The notes under the pieces: model-generated
The model's database searches: none
The model's input: only the letters and a program-made list of their open reading frames with translations
Told to the model about the DNA's origin: nothing
In this document: piece after piece, positions 46,090 to 56,900 of the stretch
Numbering within the stretch: the stretch's first letter is position 1
Layout of the letters: the number at the start of each line of letters is the position of its first letter
Translations under genes and position numbers: made by a program
Source of the DNA: Sneathia sanguinegens
GTDB taxonomy: Bacteria; Fusobacteriota; Fusobacteriia; Fusobacteriales; Leptotrichiaceae
Reading direction: 5' to 3'
Assembly: GCF_001517935.1 (NCBI RefSeq)
Contig: NZ_LOQF01000001.1
Span: 62,001 to 126,000 of the forward strand
Length of the DNA: 64,000 nt

Positions 46090-47707
46090 TTTTAGTCCCT
46101 CCTAACCAATTTATTATATTTTTTGTTTCAATAAAAGATTTACCATAAAAGAAATCTTTAGGATTATCTAACATTCCAGCATTAGCTGGATGATTGTGTA
46201 TTATTTTTTTACCAGATAGTATATATTTTCCAAATTGAGCTGCATCTTTTCCCCAAATAAGATAAGTTATATTTGGATTTTTAAGAGAAATATATTTTAT
46301 TAAATCTTTAAAAATATTATCCCAAAATTTATGGTGAGAGCCAGACTCTCCAATTTCAACAGTTAAGGCAGAATTTAAGAGTAGAGCTCCTTGACTTTCC
46401 CAAGATTTAAATAATTTATCTGGAGGTAAAATTTTAAATTTACCTACTTCTATGTCGAGTAAAATATCAGCAATATCCTTATATTCATTATTGTATGAAA
46501 AATAAAGTAATTTTAATATATTTTTAAGTGTTTTATTAACTAATTTGGTACCCCAAGATTTTGTCTTTATTTCAAAGGCAAGACCAGTAGCTATATTATA
46601 TTGATAATAGGGATCTTTACCTATGATACATATCTTTTTATCAAAAAGACTGGTTTCAAAAGCTTTGAATATATTACTTTCATGTGGAGCATAATTTTTA
46701 TTATTCATATTTAATTTTTTTATGAAGTTTTCAATAGTCGAGACCCTTTCTGTTGTGAAAAATTCTGTATAATCTGGATGAATATTGTACATTTTCATAA
46801 ATTTACCTATAACAGAAGTATTGTCGTCATCAACTATTAATAAGGTTGCAATTTCTCCATCCTCACTTAGAGCATAAAGAGTATCTTCTTGATAAATTAA
46901 TTTTTTTACTTCACTTTTGAAAATTTGAATTTTATTAATAACTTTGAATTTGTCGTTAGTAACTATAATTTCTCCCATAGAATTACCAAAATAGAACCAT
47001 TCATCATCATTGGTTAAATAGGTTATTTTATAATCTGAAATGTGCTTATAATCATAAATTTCGCTAGTAGAAGCATCCCATATTTCAAGATAACCATTAA
47101 ATTTTGTAGTTAATAAATTGATACCAACTAATTTCATAAATATATTGTTATCCAATGAAGTAATATTACTTATTTCTTCTAAGTCAGAAGTAAATATTTT
47201 AATATTATTTGAATTTTCATCAGTTTTTCTATTTTTTAGTATAATATTTTCATTATAGATACAAACAGAATAATTGTTTGAATATTCTTGTGAAAGTTTA
47301 AGGCTTAATCTTTTATTTGATAAAGTATCTATTAAATAAAGTGTTGAATCACTAGAGTTAATATATACAATTTTACCTAAAGGGCTAATAGCCATCGAGA
47401 GAATAGTGGCACTAGGTTTAAAAATACAAGCCATTATCTTTTTTGTAGAACTATCACATTTGTACACTTCATTTTTATTATTTGTTATATAAAAAGTAGA
47501 AGAAGCAAATAATTGATTCTCCTCTTTTATATAATTTATACTATCACAAAAACTTATTTTTCTTTTTAAGCACTTTGTTTCTTTATATTCATCATTGTAG
47601 AATATTAATTTTTCTCCTACGGTAATTAGATTATTCGTAAGAGGGTTTATTTCAAAATCTTTTGTTTTACAACTTGGTTTTATATAACATTTTAAGATAA
47701 GTTTCAT
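46082..47707 (-). CDS. WD40-like propeller fused to uracil-DNA glycosylase
   Basis: About 541 residues. Residues 1-300 show repeated four-strand blade patterns ending in hydrophobic-hydrophobic-D or W-D (for example FNGYLEIWDASTSEIYDY and ISPLGKIVYINSSDSTLYLID), which read as a beta-propeller. Residues from about 335 form a family 1 UDG: IIGKDPYYQ near 364 (normally GQDPYH; catalytic Asp and Tyr kept, Gln to Lys and His to Tyr), LLLNSALTV near 443 (uracil-binding Asn), LIWGKDAAQFG, and HNHPANAGM near 505 (normally HPSPLS; catalytic His kept). ATG 47707 is preferred over GTG 47722. I know of no standard UDG with this N-terminal module. Confidence 0.78.
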   Translation of the reverse strand: MKLILKCYIKPSCKTKDFEINPLTNNLITVGEKLIFYNDEYKETKCLKRKISFCDSINYIKEENQLFASSTFYITNNKNEVYKCDSSTKKIMACIFKPSATILSMAISPLGKIVYINSSDSTLYLIDTLSNKRLSLKLSQEYSNNYSVCIYNENIILKNRKTDENSNNIKIFTSDLEEISNITSLDNNIFMKLVGINLLTTKFNGYLEIWDASTSEIYDYKHISDYKITYLTNDDEWFYFGNSMGEIIVTNDKFKVINKIQIFKSEVKKLIYQEDTLYALSEDGEIATLLIVDDDNTSVIGKFMKMYNIHPDYTEFFTTERVSTIENFIKKLNMNNKNYAPHESNIFKAFETSLFDKKICIIGKDPYYQYNIATGLAFEIKTKSWGTKLVNKTLKNILKLLYFSYNNEYKDIADILLDIEVGKFKILPPDKLFKSWESQGALLLNSALTVEIGESGSHHKFWDNIFKDLIKYISLKNPNITYLIWGKDAAQFGKYILSGKKIIHNHPANAGMLDNPKDFFYGKSFIETKNIINWLGGTKIE

Positions 47708-47709
47708 AG

Positions 47710-48411
47710 TTAATTCCCACACTTAGATATTTCTATATATTTAATTTTAATTTTTAATTTATTAGTAAATAAATGTTCAAATTCTGTCATAATATTTTCA
47801 TTTACTAAATCTGTACTATGTAAATCAGCTGTATGATAAGCAACTTTAAAATTTTTATGTTTATCTACAAGTTCAAGTACGGAATTATAATAAGCTAAAT
47901 GGTCTGTTTTAAAGTATATTTTACCCCCAGCTTTTAGCAGAGGGTAAATTTTATCTAACAAATCATTTGAAATTATTCTCTTTTTTTCATTTTTTTCCCA
48001 AGGATCTGGAAAATTTATATAAAGACCAGCCAATTCATTTTCTGAAAATAGTTTATCTAATTGACTTGCATCAAAGCGAATAAATTTAATATTTTTAAGT
48101 TCTTTATTTTTAGCCTTTCTAGCTGAAAAGATAAGGCGTTTAAATCTTAATTCATCACCTATATAATTACAATTTGGTCTTCTTGTAGCTAGTTCTAATA
48201 AGAAATTAGCACTACCAGAACCTATTTCAAAATAAATATCATTTGTATTAGCAAAAATACTAGACCATTTGCCTTTGAATGAAAGTATTTCTTCTTGTGA
48301 GAAATATAGTAAATCTTCATAATTAGGCATTTGAAACATATAGGGATTATAATTAATCTTTTGTTTATTGAAAAAATATGTCCAAAGTTCTTTTCCCTTA
48401 TATTCTATCAT
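47710..48411 (-). CDS. trmB: tRNA (guanine-N7-)-methyltransferase
   Basis: Methylates G46 in the tRNA variable loop using SAM. It is 233 residues with the SAM motif IYFEIGSGSANFLLELA near residue 56, the DELRFKR region, and the signature LYINFPDPWEKNEKKRI near 130. The C-terminal DLHSTDLVNENIMTEFE carries the family's substrate-recognition motif. It overlaps the upstream gene by one base. Confidence 0.95.
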   Translation of the reverse strand: MIEYKGKELWTYFFNKQKINYNPYMFQMPNYEDLLYFSQEEILSFKGKWSSIFANTNDIYFEIGSGSANFLLELATRRPNCNYIGDELRFKRLIFSARKAKNKELKNIKFIRFDASQLDKLFSENELAGLYINFPDPWEKNEKKRIISNDLLDKIYPLLKAGGKIYFKTDHLAYYNSVLELVDKHKNFKVAYHTADLHSTDLVNENIMTEFEHLFTNKLKIKIKYIEISKCGN

Positions 48412-49202
48412 TAGTTTGCAACAGCTCCATCATCTACATATTTTTTTACTTCAGCATCCAAATTATATTTTTCTTTAATATCTTCTAAATATTTAGCAGT
48501 TTTTTCATTTAATTCTTTTTGGAATAAGTAACTTGAAATACGATTATATGCTTCTTGCATATCCATATTTTCAAAATCCTTTGTGTTGTCTACATAGTAT
48601 CTACTAACTTTTTCTTCATTTATAACGATATCTTTTGAACAAATAACATTAACAAAGAATTTTAATCTGACTTCCTTTTTTAAAATATCAATATCATTTG
48701 CATTTTTATTATAAAAATCAGATTTTTTAGCTTCTTTATCTAGTAATTCAAAAAGAAGCATAGTTTTAATTAAATTAGGATCACCCTTTGTAAATACAAT
48801 GTCTTCTTTCTTTAAAGTAACTGTATCTTCCATATTATGTACTAAAGAACTAACTAAGTCTTGTTCCAAACCGTAGTTAACTTCATTATTTAATTCATTT
48901 TTTATAATATCATGAGCCTTAGAAAAAGGTATTTTACTCTTTTCAAAGAATTCTTTATTTTCATTATATTTGTCAATAATAGCATTTTCAGTAACAATTA
49001 CACGGGGTTCTACAGTTTTATGCATATAGAAATGGATAAGTTCATTTTTTTCAAGATATTTTAAATCTCTAAGTTCTGTTTCAGAAAAGTTGTAATTGTA
49101 ACTTTCATTATATATAGCTCTTGAAACTAATAGATTAGTAATAGCCTCTTTGTTGTATTTCATGGCTTTTAATTCATCTTCAGTTAGTTCAAGTGTTAAC
49201 AT
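48411..49202 (-). CDS. SurA/PpiC-like helical protein without PPIase domain or signal peptide
   Basis: A 263-residue mostly helical protein. The segment VTENAIIDKYNENKEFFEKSKIPFSKAHDIIKNEL and the later repeat VINEEKVSRYYVDNTKDFENMDMQEAYNRISSYLFQKELNEKTAKYLEDIKEKY match the chaperone-like helices of SurA or PpiC proteins. No parvulin domain is present, and no signal peptide, so it would be cytoplasmic. The frame stays open upstream through the tRNA-Leu gene; the real start is ATG 49202 with SD AGGAGG. Function is inferred from pattern only. Confidence 0.6.
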   Translation of the reverse strand: MLTLELTEDELKAMKYNKEAITNLLVSRAIYNESYNYNFSETELRDLKYLEKNELIHFYMHKTVEPRVIVTENAIIDKYNENKEFFEKSKIPFSKAHDIIKNELNNEVNYGLEQDLVSSLVHNMEDTVTLKKEDIVFTKGDPNLIKTMLLFELLDKEAKKSDFYNKNANDIDILKKEVRLKFFVNVICSKDIVINEEKVSRYYVDNTKDFENMDMQEAYNRISSYLFQKELNEKTAKYLEDIKEKYNLDAEVKKYVDDGAVAN

Positions 49203-49228
49203 AAATATTCCTCCTTTATATATAAAAA

Positions 49229-49312
49229 TGGTACCTAGGAAGGGACTTGAACCCTTATGGATTTCTCCGTCAGATTTTGAGTCTGATGCGTCTACCATTT
49301 CGCCACCCAGGC
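49229..49312 (-). tRNA. tRNA-Leu (anticodon CAA)
   Basis: An 84-base class II tRNA with CCA encoded. The acceptor GCCTGGG pairs with CCTAGGT, followed by discriminator A and CCA. The anticodon stem TCAGA/TCTGA encloses loop CTCAAAA, anticodon CAA, reading UUG. A short variable arm and the T-arm GGGTTCAAGTCCC follow. A false protein extension is readable across it from the downstream gene. Confidence 0.95.
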
Positions 49313-49330
49313 ACCTAAAATTTATATCTT

Positions 49331-49359
49331 ATTTTATAAGATTTTAATTAAAAAGTCAA
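49331..49359 (-). promoter_or_regulatory. Promoter of tRNA-Leu and the genes downstream
   Basis: Minus strand TTGACT (49354-49359), 17-base spacer, TAAAAT (49331-49336), about 20 bases before the tRNA 5' end. The -35 box lies in the last codons of exoA. Confidence 0.6.
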
Positions 49360-50112
49360 GTCCATATTTAATTCAATTGGGCAGTGATCTGAGCCTAAAA
49401 TATCTGAATGTATTTTAGAATCTATAAGTAAGGGTTTTAAATTGTCAGAGATTAAGAAATAGTCTATTCTCCAACCTGTATTTTTCGCTCTAGCATTTGC
49501 TCTATAAGACCACCAAGTATAAGCAAATTCCTTTGTTGGATAAAGATATCTAAAAGTATCTATATAAGCATTAGATATTAAATTATCAAATTTATTTCTT
49601 TCTTCTTTTGTGAAACCTGCATTTTTTGTATTGCTTTTTGGATTTTTAAGGTCAATTTCATTGTGAGCTACATTAAGATCACCACAAATAATAACTGCTT
49701 TTTTTTCTTTTAAGCTATTTAAATAGTCAAGAAATGCATCTTCCCAAGTCATTCTGTAATCTAATCTTAATAAACCATCTTTTGAATTAGGTGTATAAAC
49801 AGTGACAAAGAAAAAAGTGTCATACTCAAGTGTTATAACCCGACCTTCTTTATCGTGTTCTTCTATTCCAATTCCATAGGTTATTGATAAGGGTTTTTTC
49901 TTTGTAAATATTGCTGTTCCTGAATAACCCTTTCTTTCTGCATAATTCCAATATATATAATAGTCATCTAGTGAAAAGTCAATTTGATTTGCAGAAAGTT
50001 TAATTTCTTGTAAGGCAATAATATCTGGCTTACTTTCAGCTAAAAAATCTAAAAAGCCTTTTTTTAAAACAGCTCTAAAACCATTCACATTCCATGAAAT
50101 ACATTTTAACAT
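49348..50112 (-). CDS. exoA: Exodeoxyribonuclease III / AP endonuclease
   Basis: Cleaves at abasic sites during base-excision repair, in line with the nearby UDG fusion. It is 254 residues of the exonuclease-endonuclease-phosphatase fold with ISWNVNGFRAVLKKGF at the N-terminus, ALQEIKL (metal Glu) near 37, CGDLNVAHNEIDL (catalytic Asp, Asn) near 145, WRIDYFLIS near 215, and GSDHCPIEL at the end with the catalytic Asp-His pair. It overlaps the transporter gene upstream. Confidence 0.96.
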   Translation of the reverse strand: MLKCISWNVNGFRAVLKKGFLDFLAESKPDIIALQEIKLSANQIDFSLDDYYIYWNYAERKGYSGTAIFTKKKPLSITYGIGIEEHDKEGRVITLEYDTFFFVTVYTPNSKDGLLRLDYRMTWEDAFLDYLNSLKEKKAVIICGDLNVAHNEIDLKNPKSNTKNAGFTKEERNKFDNLISNAYIDTFRYLYPTKEFAYTWWSYRANARAKNTGWRIDYFLISDNLKPLLIDSKIHSDILGSDHCPIELNMDLTF

Positions 50113-50819
50113 GTAGGATCACTATCCAATTCATGTATTAAATTATTTTTCTTCCAATATGCTGCTATGTATACAAAGGGTGTATCAGCAAGGGATACAA
50201 TAAATTTAAGAGCATAAGTTGAAAAGATAAATTGAAGTAGAGTAGGTGTATCTACGACTCCAATAAAGGCTATAAGTGTAAAAGTAACACTATCTATAAT
50301 TTGGCTGAAAATGGTACTAAAATTATTTCTTATCCAAATAGATCCAAAACTAGGAAATAGTTTTCTAATTGCTTGGTATGAGTACACATCTAAAAAGCTT
50401 GATATACCATAGGCAACAAGAGAGGCGAATGTTAGTCTATATAGAGGTGTAAATAGTACTTCTAAGTGAGGTTGTAATGTATCTATAGGAGTAGGTGAAA
50501 TTTTAAGTGCGATATTCATTATAATAGTAACAAAAATCATTGTTAAAAAGCCCATCCCTACAATATGTTGTGCATATTTTTTACCATAATTTTCTGATAA
50601 AATATCAGCCACTAGGAATATACCACCATAGGCAATATTTCCCATTGTTGCATTTATTCCAAATAGACATATAAATTTATTAACTTGTATATTTGCAATA
50701 ACAATTGAAAGAGGAATAAATAGCATAAGACCAATTTTCCCCCATTTTTTATAAGCATATAGTATGAAGCCATAATTAACAACTATGTATCCAAACCAAA
50801 TAAGTTCATTTTTACCCAT
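50106..50819 (-). CDS. Queuosine-precursor transporter (YhhQ/DUF165 family)
   Basis: An inner-membrane protein of about 237 residues with six predicted helices, resembling the QPTR family that imports preQ0 or preQ1. Key segments are NIQVNKFICLFGINATMGNIAYGGIFLVADILSENYGKKYA and IRNNFSTIFSQIIDSVTFTLIAF. The in-frame ATG 13 codons upstream lies before the SD; AAAGGAG six to seven bases before ATG 50819 decides the start. It implies queuosine salvage rather than full synthesis. Confidence 0.88.
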   Translation of the reverse strand: MGKNELIWFGYIVVNYGFILYAYKKWGKIGLMLFIPLSIVIANIQVNKFICLFGINATMGNIAYGGIFLVADILSENYGKKYAQHIVGMGFLTMIFVTIIMNIALKISPTPIDTLQPHLEVLFTPLYRLTFASLVAYGISSFLDVYSYQAIRKLFPSFGSIWIRNNFSTIFSQIIDSVTFTLIAFIGVVDTPTLLQFIFSTYALKFIVSLADTPFVYIAAYWKKNNLIHELDSDPTC

Positions 50820-50848
50820 CAAAGTCTCCTTTTTTTTCTTTTGGTTAA

Positions 50849-50877
50849 ATAATATCATAAAAGGTATGTAATTACAA
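50849..50877 (-). promoter_or_regulatory. Promoter of the queuosine-precursor transporter unit
   Basis: Minus strand TTGTAA (50872-50877), 17-base spacer, TATTAT (50849-50854), about 30 bases upstream of ATG 50819. Confidence 0.5.
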
Positions 50878-50900
50878 TATGATATATTAGTATAAATATA

Positions 50901-50934
50901 AAGGATTAACCCTTATTTATTTGAGTTAATCCTT
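50901..50934 (-). terminator. Terminator after the giant autotransporter
   Basis: Ten-base perfect stem AAGGATTAAC/GTTAATCCTT with a 14-base loop, eight bases after the autotransporter stop codon on the minus strand. The T-tract on the minus side is imperfect; the plus side has a better T-run. Confidence 0.7.
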
Positions 50935-50942
50935 CTTTTTTT

Positions 50943-53900
50943 TTAAAATTTATAATTAAATCTTAAACTATATTTTAGTTCTCTTTCATATGTAACACCA
51001 AATGTTGCTCCATATTTGTCTTTTTTATCTATTCCAACTTCTCCACCAACTTTTAAACTGTGTCTTCTATACCCAGGGATAGATAAATCATAATAATTAT
51101 CTACACTAGAGAATTTCACTTTATTGGCTGTTGGATATAAGCTATTAATATCATAATGATATTCTAGATTTCCTTTAAGTGATAGGCATAAATTATTTTT
51201 TAATTTAATATCATACTTAGTATCTATTCCTATTTTAGGTGTTATGAAAAAGTATGAATGTTGCTTAGCACTTAGTTTAAGTGTAGGATCTGTTAAAGCA
51301 GTTTCATTAATATCAAGTATTTTATTATAACTAAGATTTACATTAATATAAGGTGTTAGTGTAAAGTTTTTTAATATGTCAATGTTATAACTTAATTTAT
51401 TCTTAAAATCTATGTTATAACTCCAATAGTTTGCGTTATATTTATATTCTTTACCATTGATATTACTTACTCTATTAGTAATATGCTTGTTAATACCTAA
51501 TTCTAATCTTGCTAAATATTTAGCCTTATATTCAGTTATTTCATGGTGTAGTCCGAATTTACCTGAACGGATTTCTTCATTTGAACCTAGTGAAGTAGGA
51601 CCTGTAAATTTAAATTTAGAACAAATTAATCCAGCTGAGAAACCATATTTAGTAATTTTTGCTTCTCTATCATGTAAGTAAAGGAAACCATATGTAGTTT
51701 TATCATATGAAGATACACCAAAAGTTTCATCAATATGTTTATTCTTAGAATATATTATACTGAATTTATGAACTAAATCTGTAGCATTGTGAGAATTTAA
51801 AACTTCTTTATATGAATTATTAAATGTATCATCAACATCTAGCATTCTTTCTTGTATATTAGAGTATATGTCACCTCTTATATTAGCTATTGCATTTGTA
51901 AGTTCTTTTTTATTAGATATATTATCTAGATTTTTGAATATATCTGATTGCTTATATTTAGGTATATTAGCTCTTACTTTTTCTAAACTTTCACCTAATT
52001 TAATATTTTTTTCACCCTTAAGCATAATTGTATATGGTATACGAACCATCATAATATCATATGTCTTTGTATCAGGTTCAGTTTTACTAATTTTTGCTAC
52101 CCATGAAGCAGATTGTGATGTAACATCACCAGAGAATTTACCAAAACCATTTTCAGTTCTAGGTCTGAATACATCTTTATAAACCAGCTTATTAACACTA
52201 TTTCCCATAGAGAAATTAGAAGTTACAATAGCAGTACCAGCTATTGATTTTGCATCTATTATTGGTTTATTATCATGTTCAAAATCTAGGTACATATTGT
52301 TAATATCAACAGTTCCATTAACCTTTATTGTACCACCATTAACAACTTTAATATTGTTAGGGAATTTAACACTACCATTAAATTTAATATTTATATCCGC
52401 AATATTGGCTTTTTTATTCATTGTCTTTATTTTATCACTTGGAATATTACCAGCCCCACTTATAGTAGAGTCAAATGAGTGGAATATACCTGTAGAATTA
52501 GCATCAATATTAAATGTTCCTCTGTTAATTATTGTATTTTTACCATAAGCTGATATACCATATGATGATAGATTACTAATATTAAATGTAGCACCTTGTT
52601 CTATGGTAATATTACCAGTTGAGTCTTCATTAGTCATAATACCATAACTTCCATTTGAAACATTTATTGTACTACCATTTTTTATAGTTACATTTGAATG
52701 TCCCTTAGCAAAGATACCTATAGTTTCAGGTTTAGAAACATTTAAGGTACCTTTGAATGTAACATCTGAATTATCAGCATAAATACCTGCAGAATTTTTC
52801 TTTTCTCCAACAGTAATGTTACCGTTGTATGTTAAGTTACCATTTTTAGTATATATTCCTATGGCTTCACTACCAAGGTTCATATTTTCTATATTAGCAG
52901 TAATATTTCCTCTATTATTAGAGTCGTTTATATAATAAAGGGCATAACCTTTATTATCAACCTTAATATTTTTAGAAGTTATATTAACATTACCATTACC
53001 TTCTTTAAATATTCCAACAGCATCTTGACTAACAGTAATATCTCCACTTTGAGTAATATCTTTAGTACCTTTAGAATATATTCCTATACTATTAGAAGTA
53101 ATATTACCATTAGATACTATTTCTGCTTCTTCAGAGTAGATTCCAACTGCATCTTTACCTGTAACACTAATATCACCTGTAGAATTTATTTCACCATTTT
53201 TACCTGCTAGACCTATAGCATTTTCTCCATTAATAGTTACCTTTCCAGTTGAAATAAGTTTATTATTTTCAACATAGATACCCTTAGCATTTTTACTAGT
53301 TACATTTAAACTTCCAGCATTTTTTACTTCTGCACCCTTACTATATACTCCTATACCATTTTCCAAGATAGTGGTACTAGAACCATTAAGACTAATTGTG
53401 CCTGTTCCATTCTTGTATACTCCAATAATATCCTTATTAACTACTAAGTTGTTGTTAAAAGTAATATCTCCAGTTTCTTTAGAATATATTCCAGCAGCAC
53501 CTTCTTTTCCATCACTTATTGTCATAGCATTAGAAATAGTTACATTAGAATTTTTAGCCTTAACACCTATACCATCATTATTATCCAATGAAATCTTAGA
53601 ACCATTAAGTGTTACAGTACCATCTTCAGAGTATATTCCTAGTCCTTTACTTGTAATATCACCAGTTTGTGTGATAGTAGCATGTTTTGAGTAAATACCG
53701 GCACTATTTTCACCACTAACACTAATATTATTTACATTAATTTTTCCTGTACCAGTAGAATATATACCAAATGATGTAGAACCAGATATATTAAGATCTT
53801 TTGCAAGAATATCTTGATTAGCTAAGTTATATATTCCATAATTATCCAAGCCTTTAATTTCTAAATTAGAAGCCTTAATTCCCTTACCTGTTCCTTTTGA

Positions 53901-56900
53901 ATAAATATATATTTGGTTTGTTTTGTCAAGAGCAATATTGTTAACTTCAAATTCCTTATTTAAACTTTCTAGAACATAAGCTTTAGAGTTATTACCAATT
54001 AGGCTTACAGTAGGTAAAGTACCATTATAGTCATTTTGTATGTATAGACCTAAACCATTTTGAACATCTATTTTAAATTTGTCTATCTTACCTTCATTAA
54101 TATATGCACCAGTTCCACTCGTTACATTAATTGTTGTTTCTTTATCTGCAGTAATAGTTGCCTTATCAGCTCCTAAACCTAGACCACCATTTACAGTTAA
54201 ATTATCAAAATTATTTAAGGTTATAGTAGCCTTTTCTTTTGCATACACTAATTTTGAGTCTGTATCAGCTTTAATTTCACCTTCAAAAGTTACATTTTTT
54301 TCTCCTTGTGCATAAAGGGCAAGAGAGTTTTTACCTACAGTAATATTAGCTTTAACAGTAGCATCAGCATTTTTAAATGCTAAACCTGTACTCTTATCAC
54401 CTACAGATATTTTAGAGCCTTCATTTATTGTATAATGAGCATTTTGAAGTCCAACACCCTTAGAATTATTAGCTAAATGAATATCTAAATTTGAAAGAGT
54501 AATATTTTTATTTTCTTCATAAGTATCATTAAGGATAAATAAACCAGTTTGATTATCTTTTTCGCTTGTAATCTTACCTACTGAATAGTTTGAATCACCA
54601 GAAATATTTTCTGAATAAATACCAACAGAATGTTCGCCATTTAAAGTAATTTCTGTATTTTTAAGATCTACTTTTTTAGTTAAGTAGATACCAACACCAT
54701 TTTCTCCTATACTAATCTTATTACTTTCAACATTTACATTATCAGCATAAATACCTATAGTAGATTTCATACCATCTGAAGTAATGATTTCTCCGTTATT
54801 TTTTAATGTATTAGTACCAGTTCCAGTTGATTGTGCATATATTCCAGTAGCATTATCACTACATAGAGTTATTTTACCACTAGAAGAAAAATTATGATTT
54901 TTAGCATCTGTGTAATATAGCCCAATACCTAAAGAGTCTGTCTTAACAGAATATGAAATATCTGAAATAGCTTCTGCATTTCTAGAAATTAGCAGAGTAC
55001 CCATACTATTTTCATCAAAGGTTAGTTTAGGGCCTAAAGTAAGCTTACCACCATTTTGATATATTGCAGTCGCTCTATTTGATAGGTGCATCTTAGTATT
55101 TTCAGTACCTATTTTTACATCTGCAGTACTATCAACAAAAATACCTGTACCTCCATCTATATTAAAGGAACTATCTTTAGTAACCAAATTACCTTTTGCT
55201 AAAATACCTATAGAATCTTTGCTTGTTTTAATAGTACCTGAATAATTAACTGTTGAATTTTCACTTACAGCAATACCAATAGTATGTTTAGCCTTATTTT
55301 CAATATTAACTTTTAAATCACCATTATATGTACTATCTGCATAAACACCTGTATTGTAATTAACACCATTTTCATCTTTATGACCTTCAGTTACTTCTAC
55401 ACTAGCACCATCTTTAAATGAAACTTTATTGTCTTTTAGATAAACACCTATAGAAGTTCTACCATTTGCTGTAGAAATTTTACTACTTATTTCTGTATTA
55501 CCTGTAGCATAAAGGGATACTAGGTTATTAGGTAATTCTCCTTCTTTAACAGTTGGTTTTATTTCAAAATCAACTTTAGAATTATTTGCATAAACGGCAA
55601 CAGCATTGTCATTTGTTAGATTTATAGACCCTCCTGTAACCATGTCTTTTCCGGCTTCTTTTAAATATATTCCTATATTATCAGCACTAATCTTACCAGT
55701 ATTAGCAAATTTTGTTTCATTTCCATTAACATAAACACCTACTGAATTTTTCTTTTGTGAGACAATTTCTTTCGTATTAGTTCCTATAGAACCTTTATCT
55801 AAATACATTCCTATACTATTGTTAGATACACTAATTTTACCATTATTAGTTAAATTAACATTTTTACCAGTTTTCATACCTGTCATTGCTACAGAAGGTT
55901 TATTATCAACTTCATTATCTACAGTAATATTTCCTGTGTTTTCTACACTTCCATCATTTGCATAGATAGCATGGCTATCAGAACTAGTTAAGGTTAAATT
56001 GCCACTATTTGTAAAAGTAGATTCATTAGCTACAAAGGCTAGAGTATTAGATGAACCTAAAGTTGCCTTAATTTCACCTGTATTTGAAACTTTAGCTTTA
56101 TTTAAATAAAGTCCTATTAGTTTTGTATCATTATCTATTGATATGTTAGAAGTATTTTTACTAGATTTAGAATCTTTAAAATATACACCAACAAGGCTAT
56201 CTTTTTTATCAGTATCCTTATTTACAAGTTTAATATTACCTTCATTAAGGTTAGCTTCTTCTATATATATACCAGTACCTTTAGTAGATAAATTTAGTGA
56301 GTTATCACCTGAAAAAGTGATGTCTCCTGCTATACCATAAATACCTACAGCACTATTATTACTAAATATGTTGACATTATTTAATTTTGTACTTTTTTCG
56401 TTATATATTCCAATAGTATCTTGATTTTTAACTTCTATATTCTTAATTTCTACTGTATTATTATTCTTTGAATAAATACCTGTAGCCTTATCTGAAACTG
56501 TAATTTTGTCACCAGTTAATTTATTTTTTTCTTCTAAATAGATACCGGTAAATCCTTTTTTGCCATCTTCAGATTTAATTGAAATTTCATTAGTACCTAA
56601 ATTAATTTCATTTTCACTAAGTGCAAAAATATATGTATTATTTTGTGAACCCTTAGATTTAAGTTCAGTAAAACTAGCATTATTAAATTTAGAATTCTTA
56701 AATAGGTATGCAATACTATGGTCTGAATTTTCTCCAAAAGTAATAGGTGTAGTTAATTTCAATTTAGTTGAATCTGTAATATTAGCTATATATGAACCTA
56801 TTACATTTTTTGCATTTACATTAATATTTCCAGAAATATTTAAGTTTTTTTCACTAGAATCAAAGTATATACCTTTTCCTAATTCACCATCTAGTTGTAT

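Noticed and set aside
49203-49298. N-terminal extension of the SurA-like protein across the tRNA-Leu gene
   Set aside because: The residues are a translation of the tRNA; ATG 49202 has a proper SD.
51868-51900. RGD tripeptide in the autotransporter as an integrin-binding site
   Set aside because: It falls in the conserved segment just before the barrel, which should lie at or near the membrane rather than on the exposed head.
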